Part shown: positions 46,580-56,603 of the stretch, in pieces
Position numbering within the stretch: position 1 is the first letter of the stretch
Layout: every line of letters begins with the position of its first letter
NCBI RefSeq assembly: GCF_020667895.1
Contig: NZ_JAFMPS010000002.1
Location: forward strand, 15,131 to 79,130
DNA from: Alcanivorax sp. 1008
Lineage (GTDB): Bacteria > Pseudomonadota > Gammaproteobacteria > Pseudomonadales > Alcanivoracaceae
DNA: 64,000 bases
Reading direction: 5' to 3'
Translations under genes and position numbers: made by a program
Notes under the pieces: generated by a model
The model's input: the letters and a program-made list of their open reading frames with translations, nothing else
Told to the model about the DNA's origin: nothing
Database searches by the model: none

Positions 46580-47353
46580 TCAAAGACGCATTTCGATTCC
46601 AGCAGCCACCATATATTCCTTCGCTTCACGAATGGTGTATTCGGCAAAATGGAAAATGGATGCCGCCAGCACCGCATCGGCACCTCCCTGCAAAACACCA
46701 TTGACCATATGCTGCAAGGTGCCCACTCCGCCGGAAGCAATAACCGGCACCGTTACAGCATCCGAGATGGCTCGGGTTACGGCGATATCAAAACCATCTT
46801 TGGTGCCGTCCTTATCCATGCTAGTCAGCAGGATCTCACCAGCACCATATTCTGTCATCTGCCTGGCCCAGGCAATAGCATCAATGCCAGTGGGCTTGCG
46901 GCCACCATGGGTGAAAATTTCCCAGCGGTTTGACTCACTTTCGGCGCTGACTTTTTTGGCATCAATTGCCACCACGATGCACTGAGAGCCAAACCGGTCT
47001 GCCGCTTCACGAACAAATTCCGGGTTGTGTACTGCTGCGGAATTAATGCTGACCTTGTCCGCTCCGGCGTTAAGCAGATTGCGAATATCCTGCAAGGTGC
47101 GCACTCCGCCGCCAACTGTCAGCGGAATAAAAACCTGTGAGGCCATTCTTTCCACAGTGTGCAGGGTTGTGTCGCGCCCTTCGTGACTGGCAGTGATATC
47201 AAGAAAAGTGATTTCGTCGGCGCCTTCGTCGTTATAACGCTTGGCGACTTCTACCGGATCACCGGCATCACGGATGCTCTCGAACTTGACGCCCTTGACC
47301 ACCCTGCCTTTATCGACATCAAGGCAGGGGATAATGCGTTTGGCCAGACCCAT
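46580..47353 (-). CDS. hisF: Imidazole glycerol phosphate synthase, cyclase subunit HisF
   Basis: TIM-barrel cyclase/lyase (257 aa) that joins ammonia from HisH to PRFAR, giving IGP and AICAR. The general acid/base residues are Asp11 in [14 protein letters not shown] and the Asp of VVAIDAKKV near residue 130. The phosphate-binding GGVRT and SGGVGTLQH loops are present. It is the last gene of hisBHAF, 35 nt after hisA. Confidence 0.97.
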   Translation of the reverse strand: MGLAKRIIPCLDVDKGRVVKGVKFESIRDAGDPVEVAKRYNDEGADEITFLDITASHEGRDTTLHTVERMASQVFIPLTVGGGVRTLQDIRNLLNAGADKVSINSAAVHNPEFVREAADRFGSQCIVVAIDAKKVSAESESNRWEIFTHGGRKPTGIDAIAWARQMTEYGAGEILLTSMDKDGTKDGFDIAVTRAISDAVTVPVIASGGVGTLQHMVNGVLQGGADAVLAASIFHFAEYTIREAKEYMVAAGIEMRL

Positions 47354-47388
47354 ATTCAGACTCCGCGTAATGCAGCACAGTTTTCGGC

Positions 47389-48126
47389 TTACGCCGTCAA
47401 TTCATCCGCCAGCTGCTGGCCGGCTTCAAAGTTCAAAGTGCCTTCATAGATAGCACGGCCGGTAATCGCGCCCTCAATGCCACTTGAAGACCTTGCACAA
47501 AGGTCACGCACGTCGTCCAGATTGGTAATGCCGCCAGAAGCAATTACCGGTATCGACATGGACTCGGCAAGACGCACCGTTGCCTCCACGTTGACGCCCT
47601 GCAGCATGCCGTCACGGCTGATATCGGTATACACAATGGACGACACCCCATCGTTTTCAAAACGTCGTGCCAGATCAATGACATTGACGTCGGTAACATT
47701 GGCCCAGCCATCGGTGGCGACCATGCCGTCTTTGGCATCAAGGCCAACAATAATATGACCCGGGAAACGCTTGCACATTTCACCAACAAACTCCGGCTCA
47801 CGTACCGCTTTGGTTCCAATGATCAGCCACTGCACACCAGCTCCCAGATAGGCCTCAATGATCTCCGGCGAACGGATACCACCACCAATCTGGATGGGCA
47901 GATCGGGAAATTCCTTGGCAATTTCCTTGACGATGCCACCATTAACCGGCTCGCCCGCAAAGGCGCCATTCAGATCAACCAGATGCAAGCGGCGTGCACC
48001 GCGCTCAACCCAATGCCGCGCCATGGCAACCGGGTCATCGGAAAACACCGTGTCATCTTCCATGCGGCCCTGACGCAAACGCACGCATTTGCCGTCTTTC
48101 AGATCGATGGCGGGAATCAGCAGCAT
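47389..48126 (-). CDS. hisA: ProFAR isomerase HisA
   Basis: TIM-barrel isomerase (245 aa) of histidine synthesis. Asp8 in [17 protein letters not shown] and the Asp of IVGLDAKDG near residue 130 are the catalytic pair. The phosphate loops IGGGIRS and [10 protein letters not shown] are intact. It lies between hisH and hisF. Confidence 0.97.
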   Translation of the reverse strand: MLLIPAIDLKDGKCVRLRQGRMEDDTVFSDDPVAMARHWVERGARRLHLVDLNGAFAGEPVNGGIVKEIAKEFPDLPIQIGGGIRSPEIIEAYLGAGVQWLIIGTKAVREPEFVGEMCKRFPGHIIVGLDAKDGMVATDGWANVTDVNVIDLARRFENDGVSSIVYTDISRDGMLQGVNVEATVRLAESMSIPVIASGGITNLDDVRDLCARSSSGIEGAITGRAIYEGTLNFEAGQQLADELTA

Positions 48127-48155
48127 GGAAAAACCTCAACTAAAGAATTCAAAAA

Positions 48156-48797
48156 TTATGGCGCCCAGCGGAGAAAGTTCTCCAGCAATGTGAGGCCATG
48201 GGGAGCACTTTTTTCCGGATGAAATTGCACGGCAAAAACATTGCCACGACACACCGCAGCCGGAAACTCCAGACCGTACTCACAAGTACCTGCCTGCTGA
48301 TTTTCCGGCACACCGGAAACATGGTAACTGTGCACAAAATAGAATCGGGAGAAATCCGGAATACCTGCCCACATCGGATGCGGTTGACACTGGCGAACCT
48401 GATTCCACCCCATATGCGGCACCTTCAGGCGATCACCGAACTCAGAATGACGCTCACCGAAGTGCACCACATTGCCAGGGAACACTCCCAGGCATTCAAT
48501 GCCACCGTTCTCTTCGCTGTGACTCATCAGTGCTTGCATACCAACACAGATACCCAGCAATGGCGTGCCACGACTGGCGGCTTCTCGCACCGCCTGATCA
48601 AAACCGCGACTGGCTAGCTCACGCATGCAGTCACGAATAGCACCCACGCCGGGAAAGACCACCCGATCGGCAGTGGCAACAACCTGAGGATCGGATGTCA
48701 CCACGATCTTCTGGCCGTCGGCCACTTTCTCGAGCGCCTTGGCAGCCGAGTGCAAATTTCCCATGCCGTAATCAAGAACGGCGACGATCTCAGTCAT
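48156..48797 (-). CDS. hisH: Imidazole glycerol phosphate synthase, glutaminase subunit HisH
   Basis: Class I glutamine amidotransferase (213 aa) that supplies ammonia to HisF. The triad is visible: Cys in [11 protein letters not shown], and His and Glu in [11 protein letters not shown]. The opening [19 protein letters not shown] motif is typical. It begins three bases after hisB ends. Confidence 0.97.
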   Translation of the reverse strand: MTEIVAVLDYGMGNLHSAAKALEKVADGQKIVVTSDPQVVATADRVVFPGVGAIRDCMRELASRGFDQAVREAASRGTPLLGICVGMQALMSHSEENGGIECLGVFPGNVVHFGERHSEFGDRLKVPHMGWNQVRQCQPHPMWAGIPDFSRFYFVHSYHVSGVPENQQAGTCEYGLEFPAAVCRGNVFAVQFHPEKSAPHGLTLLENFLRWAP

Positions 48798-48800
48798 TGA

Positions 48801-49406
48801 TCAGCCTTTCTCGGTGAGCGTGCCTTTAGTGGACGGAGTAATATTTTCCATACGCGGATCAAACTCCACCGCCATACGCAGCGCTCGACCAAATGCCTTA
48901 AACACCGTTTCTGCCTGATGGTGCGCATTGCGGCCACGCAGGTTATCAATGTGCACCGTCATCATGCCGTGGTTTACCAGTCCCTGAAAAAACTCATAGA
49001 ACAGGTCCACATCAAAATCCCCGATCAGGGCGCGGGAGAAATCAACATGCATTTCCAGGCCAGGCCGACCGGACAGATCAATCACCACCCGCGACAGAGC
49101 CTCGTCCAGCGGCACGTAGGCGTTGCCATAACGGCGCACGCCCTTTTTGTCGCCCCATGCCTTGGCCAGCGCTTGCCCCAGGGTAATGCCGATATCCTCC
49201 ACGGTGTGGTGGGCATCGATGTGCAGGTCACCCTTGGCAGCGATATTGATGTCGATCAGGCCATGGCGAGCGACCTGATCAATCATGTGATCAAGGAACG
49301 GCAGGCCGGTCTCGAGCTGGCTCTTACCAGTACCATCGAGATTGACCGATACGGCAATCTGGGTTTCCAGAGTGTTACGCGACACACTGGCTGTACGCTG
49401 CGACAT
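48801..49406 (-). CDS. hisB: Imidazoleglycerol-phosphate dehydratase HisB (monofunctional)
   Basis: Manganese-dependent dehydratase (201 aa) in the one-domain form; no histidinol-phosphatase domain is fused, unlike enterobacteria. Metal-binding His motifs are [26 protein letters not shown] and the later [15 protein letters not shown]. It is first in hisBHAF and divergent from the PanZ-like gene by 70 nt. Confidence 0.97.
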   Translation of the reverse strand: MSQRTASVSRNTLETQIAVSVNLDGTGKSQLETGLPFLDHMIDQVARHGLIDINIAAKGDLHIDAHHTVEDIGITLGQALAKAWGDKKGVRRYGNAYVPLDEALSRVVIDLSGRPGLEMHVDFSRALIGDFDVDLFYEFFQGLVNHGMMTVHIDNLRGRNAHHQAETVFKAFGRALRMAVEFDPRMENITPSTKGTLTEKG

Positions 49407-49476
49407 GAATGACCTCCGTTAGGCAGGGCGGCTATTATAGGCCCCGCCCGCCCTGCGGACCAATGAGGAATCCTGA

Positions 49477-49803
49477 ATGCCACTGATAGTTAGTGAAATT
49501 GCCATCACCGAGGCCAGCTCCGCCGACTTCGCCAACGTGCTAAAAGCTGATAGCGAGCTTGCCAAAGCGCTGGCCAGCGCCGCTGAACAGGGCGAGGGAC
49601 GCCTTTTTCAGGGTATTTTCAATGCCCGTCCGGTGTCCTTGGCCCGAGTGATAGCCGCCGGGGACGGTTGGAAACTAAGCCAAATAGTCGTGCATCCGGC
49701 CACCCGGGGCCGCGGAGTCGGCAAGGAAATGCTGCGCCAGACCGGCAATCTGCTGGCCCCGTCACCCCTCGACAGCGGTCCCACATGGCGGAAACCTAGC
49801 TAG
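49477..49803 (+). CDS. PanZ/PanM-like GNAT protein, apparently short at the C-terminus
   Basis: A 108-residue protein with the core of a GNAT fold: FNARPVSLARVIAAGDGWKLSQIVVHPATRGRGVGKEML, including the acetyl-CoA P-loop RGRGVG. It resembles PanZ/PanM, the acetyl-CoA sensor that matures aspartate decarboxylase. E. coli PanZ is about 127 aa and ends with a Trp/Phe-rich strand and ALGF motif; here the tail after residue 90 is unrelated (SPLDSGPTWRKPS). The stop lies inside the 3' end of the convergent histidine kinase gene (8-nt overlap). It may be truncated or simply divergent. Confidence 0.5.
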   Translation: MPLIVSEIAITEASSADFANVLKADSELAKALASAAEQGEGRLFQGIFNARPVSLARVIAAGDGWKLSQIVVHPATRGRGVGKEMLRQTGNLLAPSPLDSGPTWRKPS

Positions 49804-51709
49804 TCTCTATGGGAAGACGAATGCACAGACATGCCCCCTTACCCAGACCGGCACTCTCCGCCCAGACATCCCCCGACATCTGTCGGATCATTACCCGGGC
49901 CATGGGCAAGGACAGACCGAAGCCGTCTGCATGATGCCCCGAGCCCACCATAAAGAACGGCTGGAAAATTCCGTCCAGATTGTCACGCACGATCCCGCGG
50001 CCCTGATCGCACACCCGGATCACCGCCTCGCGCTCGGAAACATCGGCAGAAAATACCACCTCTCCACCTTCCGGGCTGACCCGCAGGGCGTTATCCAGCA
50101 GCATCATCAGCACTTCCCGCAGCTCTCGCTCGCAGGCCAGTACGGTCAGGTCCGCAGGTACACGGTTTAGCAGCTTGAGCTGCTTGTCCTTCACCACCGC
50201 AGCGCAGTCAGTAATCAGGCGATCAAGAATCCACATGGGCTGGCAATAGCTCTGCGCTGGAAGCTGCTGGCGCCCCGCCATGTCGAAGTAACGCAGTGAA
50301 GTCGCCACCAGCTGCTGCAGCCGGTCCTGACCACGCTGCACCATAAGCACCGCATCACGCAGCTCCTTGGGCACAGATTCCGCCTCCAGCAAGCGAGCAC
50401 TGCCCAACCAGTTAAGCGGCGTATTTAGTTCATGGCTGAGGTACTCAAGGAACACAAGCTTGTCCCGATCCAGACGCTGCACCTCGGCAACATGGCGGCG
50501 CATGGCCTCTTCCGACTCCAGAGACAGACTATCGCGCTGCTCTTCCAGCAAGTTGATCCGGTCTCCCAATGCCAGCGACAGCAACACAGCCACCCAACCG
50601 CCGCCAATATGGGGCGCATAGTTGCCCAGCGTGGAGTGCGGAATAACACCAAGGTTGTCCAGCGCAAAGACCACGCAACCGAGCAGGAAAACCGACCAGG
50701 CGGCCACATAAAGTCGGGCCGCTGTATAGCCTTTCAACCAGGCCACGGTGCCAATCACAAACAGCGACAGCACAACTGTCAGCACCAGCAGGGTATTCAG
50801 GTGGTAGGACCAGGGCGGTGGCACAACCAATGTGAGCGGCACCATCAGCACCGATATGCGAAACAACCACTGCAGCCAGCGCCCGGCCTGCGGCTGACGA
50901 CCCAACAGATCAAGAAAGTTAAGCGAATAGCGAATTAATGCGGCCATGCCGATATAGGCAAAGAATGGATAATGCTCATTAATTCGCGGCCATTCTGACC
51001 ACAGATATTGCAGTCCGAAGCCATTCAGATTGAGCAGGCTTAGCTCCAGAGCGCCGAGGAAGATGACGTAATAAAGGTAAGCGACATCGCGTACCGAAAA
51101 GTACAACAGCAGGTTATACACCAGCATGACAAACAGGCCACCGAAGAACAGGCCGAAAATCAGTTGCTCTTTGTAGGTCCGCTCAATCACACCCTGAGCA
51201 CTGGACAGCTTCAGCTCAAGATTGAGGGCTCCCTTTCCTGACACCTTGAGATAGTAGGTCTGCACCATGTTGACGCTGCTATCCAGCGGGAAAATAAATT
51301 CACGATGTGCAATGTCTCGCTGGGAAAACGGCAGGCCATCACCCATTTCCGTCTCCGAATAACCTCCGCTTGAATTAGGCGAGTAGAGCACCACGCTATC
51401 AACAATGGGATGACGCTGAACCAGATACCAGGTGCGATTCTGAACTCGTGAAAAGTCCACCGAGAAACGCAACCAGATGGTTGAGCGAGTAAAGCCAAAA
51501 CCGGGATAGAGGCGATCTGAGGGGCTAAAACGATCTGCAAACGGGCCACTGACATCGGCAAGGGACCAATGCCCCTCCGGGTCCTCCAGAACTTCAAGGT
51601 CGCGACCAATAACCAGCTCCTGATCCTGTGGCCCCGGATTGATGGTGGCAAACGCAGGCCAGGCACCAAGAATGAGACTGACCAGCAGCCAACGGAACTT
51701 TTTCAACAC
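49796..51709 (-). CDS. Orphan 7TM-DISM sensor histidine kinase
   Basis: A 637-residue membrane kinase. A signal peptide (about 1-21) precedes a periplasmic 7TMR-DISMED2 beta domain (about 30-165). Seven transmembrane helices (about 183-380), a coiled linker and the kinase core follow, with phospho-acceptor His426 in LSHELNTPLNWL, N-box LLDNALRVSP and G-boxes DQGRGIV and DGFGLSL. GTG 51709, with GGGGGAG upstream, begins the signal peptide; the longer frame does not. No response regulator is adjacent. Ligand unknown; such domains often bind carbohydrates or other small molecules. Confidence 0.85.
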   Translation of the reverse strand: MLKKFRWLLVSLILGAWPAFATINPGPQDQELVIGRDLEVLEDPEGHWSLADVSGPFADRFSPSDRLYPGFGFTRSTIWLRFSVDFSRVQNRTWYLVQRHPIVDSVVLYSPNSSGGYSETEMGDGLPFSQRDIAHREFIFPLDSSVNMVQTYYLKVSGKGALNLELKLSSAQGVIERTYKEQLIFGLFFGGLFVMLVYNLLLYFSVRDVAYLYYVIFLGALELSLLNLNGFGLQYLWSEWPRINEHYPFFAYIGMAALIRYSLNFLDLLGRQPQAGRWLQWLFRISVLMVPLTLVVPPPWSYHLNTLLVLTVVLSLFVIGTVAWLKGYTAARLYVAAWSVFLLGCVVFALDNLGVIPHSTLGNYAPHIGGGWVAVLLSLALGDRINLLEEQRDSLSLESEEAMRRHVAEVQRLDRDKLVFLEYLSHELNTPLNWLGSARLLEAESVPKELRDAVLMVQRGQDRLQQLVATSLRYFDMAGRQQLPAQSYCQPMWILDRLITDCAAVVKDKQLKLLNRVPADLTVLACERELREVLMMLLDNALRVSPEGGEVVFSADVSEREAVIRVCDQGRGIVRDNLDGIFQPFFMVGSGHHADGFGLSLPMARVMIRQMSGDVWAESAGLGKGACLCIRLPIETS

Positions 51710-51837
51710 TATCTCCCCCAATCTGCTATCACTGTGATGCCACCGAAGCGCCATGGGTTATGGTTGTTATCCATGGCCATGCCAGTCACAGGCTCTCTAT
51801 AATCGACCGCACGCACCCGGCACGCAAGGAGACCGCC

Positions 51838-54033
51838 ATGCTTCGCGCACTGAAAATCCTGAGCATCATTGTTTTGGCCATCATTATACTTCTGGCCGGT
51901 GCAGTTTTTGCCGTCACCCGTCTGATCGATCCCAATGACTTCAAGCCGCAAATCAGTACCGCTGCCCGCGAACAGGCGAATCTGGATCTGCAGATACCAG
52001 GCAACCTGTCCTGGACCTTCTGGCCCTACCTGGGCATTGAGGTGGGACGTACAGAAGTCCGCATTGCTGGCGAAGAGCCCCTGTTCGCCGCCTTTGACCA
52101 GGTGCGCACCAGCATCGCGGTAATGCCGCTGCTACGCGGCGCCGTGGAGCTGTCAGGGCTATATCTGGACGGCGTCGAGCTAAACCTGGAAGAAACCGCA
52201 GAAGGGGCCAACTGGGATCGCATAGCGCCAGCCAGCGAGACGGCTACCACCCCGGAAGAGCCAGCAGCCGAGTCGGCGCCGCTGGACCTGCCTGTGTCCA
52301 TACCGCAAATCACCATCAGCAATGGCCGGGTGCGCTATCTGAACAGCACCGACGGTACTGACATCCGCGTTGAGCAGCTCAACATTGATGCTCAGGACGT
52401 CAGTCTGGATAAGCCGTTCCCGCTGGAAGCCTCGCTGCGCTATCAGGATCAGGCGGATATGCGCGTGGATCTGGCGCTGGCCACCACACTGGCCATGAAC
52501 CTGGACAGCAACACCTTCGAATTAAATGCTCTGGTGGTCGACACCACCCTCGCGGGCCTGACCACACTGCCAGTGCAGGTTCATGCCCGGCTGAATATGG
52601 AAGCAGCACTGAATGATGACCGCATCAGCATTAGCGACCTGCTGGTGGAAGCCGCCAGCACCCGCACCAGCGGTAATATCGAGCTAACTCAAATCTCTAC
52701 CAAGCCGATTTTCCGCGGCGCCCTCAGTGTGGCGCCGTTTGATGCCAATGCGGCACTAATGGCAATCGGCGAAGCAGCCATCGAAACCAGCGACCCAGCG
52801 GCATTAAAGAAGGTCGCCATGGAAATGACATTTAGTGGCCCGGAAAACAGCATCCTGCTGGAACCACTAAAGATCACATTGGACAACAGCACGATAAGTG
52901 GTGTGGCCGGCATGACTGATATTGATAGCGGCCACATACGCTTTGACCTGACGCTGGACCAGCTGGCCGCTGATGGATACCTGCCGCCAACCGTGGAAGG
53001 GGAGTCCGCTGAGGAGGAAGTACTGGCCACCACGGAAACACTGCTCCCTCCCCTTTCCAGCGAGCCGCTATTGCCGCTGGAGGATTTGCGCGCGCTGAAG
53101 CTGGATGGCGTGTTCTCGGCGGGAACCATACAAGTGGAAGGAATTGAGATGCGCGACCTGCGCGTTCTGGTACGCGCCGACAATGGCCTGCTGGAAATGA
53201 TTGAGGCTAACACTCAGCTGATGGCCGGCAGCTTGAAAGCCGAGGCAGCGCTGGATGCGCGCAGCGATAACCCGCTGATCACTTTTGCCGCCGACACCAA
53301 TAGCGTACAGATTCAACCGATCATGCAGATGGCACTGGAAGACGACCTGTTCACAGGCATTCTCGACATGAACATGACCTTTAGTGCCAAAGGCAACACC
53401 GAGCAAGCACTGGCAGATAGCAGCAATGGCGCCCTGAACCTGACCCTGTCCCAGGGCACCATTCGCGGCATGAACCTGAATAACGCATTAGGCGCCGGCA
53501 TTAATGACATGCTCGGCCAATATCAGGTCATCACCCAGTTCCTGCCCGATGTGGATCAGGGGCGACTTCCGCCGGCGCTGAAAGAAGACACAGAAGTGGT
53601 GCAGCTGAAAGCCAAAGTACGCATTGAGGATTTGATTGCTCAGATTGACGACCTGCAAGCAGAGCTGGATCGAGGCACGCTATCCGGCAAGGGCTTTCTG
53701 AATTTACGCAGCCAGGCGTTTGATATGCGCATGGCGATGAAAGTGCCAGAGCTAAGCACCAATAAATATATTGCGGACCGTAGCTGGCCCATGCGTTGCA
53801 AAGGCAATCTGGCTGGAGATGTCAGCAAGTGGTGTGGCGCCGACAGTAAGGCATTTCGGGAAATCGGCAAGGACATCACGACACAGCTGGCCAAGGATAA
53901 GTTAATGGATCGCTTTGGCATCGAAGGCGAGGGAGATAGCGCCGAAGCCGTGATCAAAGATGCCGCCAAACAGAAAGCAAAGGACGAGCTGAAGAAAAAG
54001 GCAGAGGAAGGCCTGAAGAAACTGTTCCAATGA
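51838..54033 (+). CDS. asmA: AsmA family protein
   Basis: A 731-residue inner-membrane-anchored periplasmic protein. One N-terminal transmembrane helix (about 7-27) precedes the AsmA N-terminal block ([38 protein letters not shown]), then a long beta-rich groove and a C-terminal AsmA_2-like region ending in a Lys/Glu-rich helix. AsmA-like proteins are thought to bridge the envelope and move phospholipids. ATG 51838 follows AAGGAGA; the upstream frame is antisense to the kinase leader. It overlaps mutY by 4 nt, the same neighbour as in pseudomonads. Confidence 0.9.
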   Translation: MLRALKILSIIVLAIIILLAGAVFAVTRLIDPNDFKPQISTAAREQANLDLQIPGNLSWTFWPYLGIEVGRTEVRIAGEEPLFAAFDQVRTSIAVMPLLRGAVELSGLYLDGVELNLEETAEGANWDRIAPASETATTPEEPAAESAPLDLPVSIPQITISNGRVRYLNSTDGTDIRVEQLNIDAQDVSLDKPFPLEASLRYQDQADMRVDLALATTLAMNLDSNTFELNALVVDTTLAGLTTLPVQVHARLNMEAALNDDRISISDLLVEAASTRTSGNIELTQISTKPIFRGALSVAPFDANAALMAIGEAAIETSDPAALKKVAMEMTFSGPENSILLEPLKITLDNSTISGVAGMTDIDSGHIRFDLTLDQLAADGYLPPTVEGESAEEEVLATTETLLPPLSSEPLLPLEDLRALKLDGVFSAGTIQVEGIEMRDLRVLVRADNGLLEMIEANTQLMAGSLKAEAALDARSDNPLITFAADTNSVQIQPIMQMALEDDLFTGILDMNMTFSAKGNTEQALADSSNGALNLTLSQGTIRGMNLNNALGAGINDMLGQYQVITQFLPDVDQGRLPPALKEDTEVVQLKAKVRIEDLIAQIDDLQAELDRGTLSGKGFLNLRSQAFDMRMAMKVPELSTNKYIADRSWPMRCKGNLAGDVSKWCGADSKAFREIGKDITTQLAKDKLMDRFGIEGEGDSAEAVIKDAAKQKAKDELKKKAEEGLKKLFQ

Positions 54034-55070
54034 CGCCGGCCTCGTTCCACAACACCGTGCTGGACTGGTACGACCAGCACGGTCGCAAGGATCTGCCCTG
54101 GCAGCAGAACATCAACCCATATCGGGTATGGGTGTCAGAGATCATGCTGCAGCAGACTCAGGTCAGCACAGTCATTCCCTATTTCGAACGTTTTATGAAG
54201 CGCTTTCCCACGGTGCAGAAACTGGCCCGTGCACCGCAGGATGAAGTGCTGCATTTGTGGACTGGCCTGGGCTATTACGCTCGCGCCCGAAACCTGCATC
54301 GTGCGGCACAGATTGTGGTGGCTGAGCACGGCGCAGTCTTCCCCGCTGACGTCAGCGCGCTGTCCTCGCTACCGGGCATCGGCCGCTCAACCGCCGGCGC
54401 CATTGCCAGTATCAGCATGGACATACGCGCGCCCATTCTGGATGGCAATGTAAAACGGGTATTGGCACGTTTTCATGCCATTGCTGGTTGGCCCGGTGAA
54501 AAGCCGGTAGAGAGTCAGCTCTGGAAGATCGCCGAAAAATATACTCCCACGCGTCGGCTGCGCGATTACTCTCAGGTGATGATGGATCTGGGTGCCACTC
54601 TATGCACCCGCAGCAAGCCTCGCTGCCACGAATGCCCGCTGGCAAAACACTGCAGCGCATTCAAGGCCGGCACAGTTTCCCAATACCCGGGCAAAAAGCC
54701 GAGCAAGGCCACCCCGGTAAGACAGACTCTGATGCTGCTGTTAGAAAACGAACATGGCGAGGTTCTACTCGAACAGCGCCCGCCCAGCGGCCTGTGGGGC
54801 GGCCTGTGGTGCCTGCCGGAAATTGGTGATCCGGCACTCCTTAAAGGAGCCCTCAACGAGCGCGGACTGAATGGCGGCCGAATCAAGGCACTGCCAGATT
54901 TTCGCCACACCTTCAGCCATTTTCATCTGGACATCAGCCCACTACGCATCAAAGTAAAGCCCGCCGGTAAAGTTGTTCGCGAAACCACACGACAGCGTTG
55001 GGTAAAACACAATAGCCCCGGCGAGCTTGGTCTGGCCGCACCAATCAAAAAATTACTCGAATCACTATAA
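54030..55070 (+). CDS. mutY: Adenine DNA glycosylase MutY
   Basis: Base-excision enzyme (346 aa) that removes adenine mispaired with 8-oxoguanine. The catalytic Glu lies in [17 protein letters not shown], the helix-hairpin-helix [18 protein letters not shown] ends near the catalytic Asp, and four Cys of the 4Fe-4S cluster appear as C-x6-C-xx-C-x5-C ([17 protein letters not shown]). The C-terminal NUDIX-like 8-oxoG recognition domain covers about 225-340. It is coupled to asmA. In relatives yggX follows directly; here about 7 kb intervene. Confidence 0.97.
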   Translation: MTPASFHNTVLDWYDQHGRKDLPWQQNINPYRVWVSEIMLQQTQVSTVIPYFERFMKRFPTVQKLARAPQDEVLHLWTGLGYYARARNLHRAAQIVVAEHGAVFPADVSALSSLPGIGRSTAGAIASISMDIRAPILDGNVKRVLARFHAIAGWPGEKPVESQLWKIAEKYTPTRRLRDYSQVMMDLGATLCTRSKPRCHECPLAKHCSAFKAGTVSQYPGKKPSKATPVRQTLMLLLENEHGEVLLEQRPPSGLWGGLWCLPEIGDPALLKGALNERGLNGGRIKALPDFRHTFSHFHLDISPLRIKVKPAGKVVRETTRQRWVKHNSPGELGLAAPIKKLLESL

Positions 55071-55093
55071 AAATTTACACTCTGGAGAGCGCC

Positions 55094-56587
55094 ATGAGTT
55101 TTGCCAGTGATCAGTATCGAAAAATGGATGCCACCGCATTGGCAGAGTCGATCCGCAACGGTGAGGTATCTGCCCAGCAAGCACTTGAACAGGCGTGGCA
55201 GCAAATCGACTTCTGGCAACCAAAGCTTAACGCCTTGGTATGGCAAGATCGCGAGCGAGCAGCTGCACAGCTAAAGACCCTGGACGCCACTGCACCATTT
55301 GCCGGCGTGCCACTGCTACTCAAGGACACGGCGCCTAACCATCTTGCGGGCGCGCCAACCACTGATGGCTGTGCAGCTCATCGCAACCGCATCCCGGAGC
55401 GCAACAGCTACATGGTTGAACGGCTAATTCGCGCCGGCTTTATCATTGTCGGCAAAACCAATGTGCCGGAGTTTTGCCTTAAGGGCACCACCGAGCCACA
55501 GGCCTTCGGCGCAACACGGAATCCCTGGTCAACGGATCACATCACCGGTGGCAGCAGTGGCGGCTCCGCTGCCGCGGTGGCGGCCGGCATGGTACCGGTG
55601 GCAACCGCCAGTGATGGCGGCGGCTCGATTCGTATTCCCGCAGCCTATTGCGGCCTGATTGGTCTTAAGCCAACCCGCGGACGGGTCAGTGAAGGTCCGC
55701 AACTGGGGCAGCTCTGGGATGGCATGAGCACCGATCACGTTCTGGTGCGCTCGGTACGCGACAGCGCTGCGCTGCTGGATGTGCTGGCCGGTGCCGAGCC
55801 TGGTGATCCGCACCACGCTGAACCGCCCACGGATTCATTTCTCAACTTGATGCAGCGCGACCCGGGCAAGCTGCGTATTGCCCTGGACACCCGCTCTCCG
55901 CTGGGCAACGAAGTTGATCCAGATATTCGCCGCATCACCGAGCAGACTGCGGAGAAACTGGCAGCGCTTGGTCACACTGTTGAGGAAGCCCGCCCTGAAG
56001 TCGATGGCAAGCTAGTGGCGCGCTGCTACCTGATGCTGTATGCCGGACAAGTTGCTTGCGAACTGGAAGATATCCGCGCCCAACACGGCGCTGCTGGCCT
56101 GCGTCAAACCGAGCTGGATTCGCGGGTACTGGCCCTGCTTGGCAACAGCTTCAGCGCCGGCGACTATGCTCGCCACCTGCGCCACTGGAACACCCTGTCA
56201 CGCCAGTTCGCAGCCCTGTTCAACAACTATGACCTGTACCTGACACCGACCACCGCACAGCCTCCGGCGCGTATCGGCGAACAGGACCTGCCCGCCGGCG
56301 AAGCCCTGGGCGCCAGACTCGTCACTACACTTGGAGCAGGCAAACTGCTGCGCGCCACGGGACTGGTGGACAAGATGGCTGAACAAGCTCTGCAGCGCGT
56401 GCCCTTTACCCAACTGGGTAATTTTTGTGGCACCCCGGGCATCTCCCTGCCAATGGGATTCTGTGGCAACGATAAACTACCAGTGGGCGTGCAACTGACC
56501 GCACAACAAGGACAGGAAGGGTTGCTGCTGCAGGTTGCTCGGCAGCTGGAGGAGTCCAGCCAGTGGCGTACGCTGGCAAGCGCCTAG
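55094..56587 (+). CDS. Amidase signature family hydrolase
   Basis: A 497-residue amidase. The Ser-cisSer-Lys triad is visible: Lys in [21 protein letters not shown], the cis-Ser in [17 protein letters not shown] and the nucleophile Ser in [28 protein letters not shown]. It is too short of features to be GatA: it lacks a gatB/gatC partner here, and the neighbours are unrelated. No signal peptide is seen, so it is cytoplasmic. Substrate unknown. It starts 23 nt after mutY and converges on the MMPL transporter gene. Confidence 0.85.
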   Translation: MSFASDQYRKMDATALAESIRNGEVSAQQALEQAWQQIDFWQPKLNALVWQDRERAAAQLKTLDATAPFAGVPLLLKDTAPNHLAGAPTTDGCAAHRNRIPERNSYMVERLIRAGFIIVGKTNVPEFCLKGTTEPQAFGATRNPWSTDHITGGSSGGSAAAVAAGMVPVATASDGGGSIRIPAAYCGLIGLKPTRGRVSEGPQLGQLWDGMSTDHVLVRSVRDSAALLDVLAGAEPGDPHHAEPPTDSFLNLMQRDPGKLRIALDTRSPLGNEVDPDIRRITEQTAEKLAALGHTVEEARPEVDGKLVARCYLMLYAGQVACELEDIRAQHGAAGLRQTELDSRVLALLGNSFSAGDYARHLRHWNTLSRQFAALFNNYDLYLTPTTAQPPARIGEQDLPAGEALGARLVTTLGAGKLLRATGLVDKMAEQALQRVPFTQLGNFCGTPGISLPMGFCGNDKLPVGVQLTAQQGQEGLLLQVARQLEESSQWRTLASA

Positions 56588-56603
56588 CCATTCACGGAAG
56601 CGA

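Noticed and set aside
55094-56587. GatA subunit of the tRNA amidotransferase
   Set aside because: The amidase triad is shared by many families; there are no gatB or gatC neighbours and the sequence around the triad is not GatA-like to my eye.
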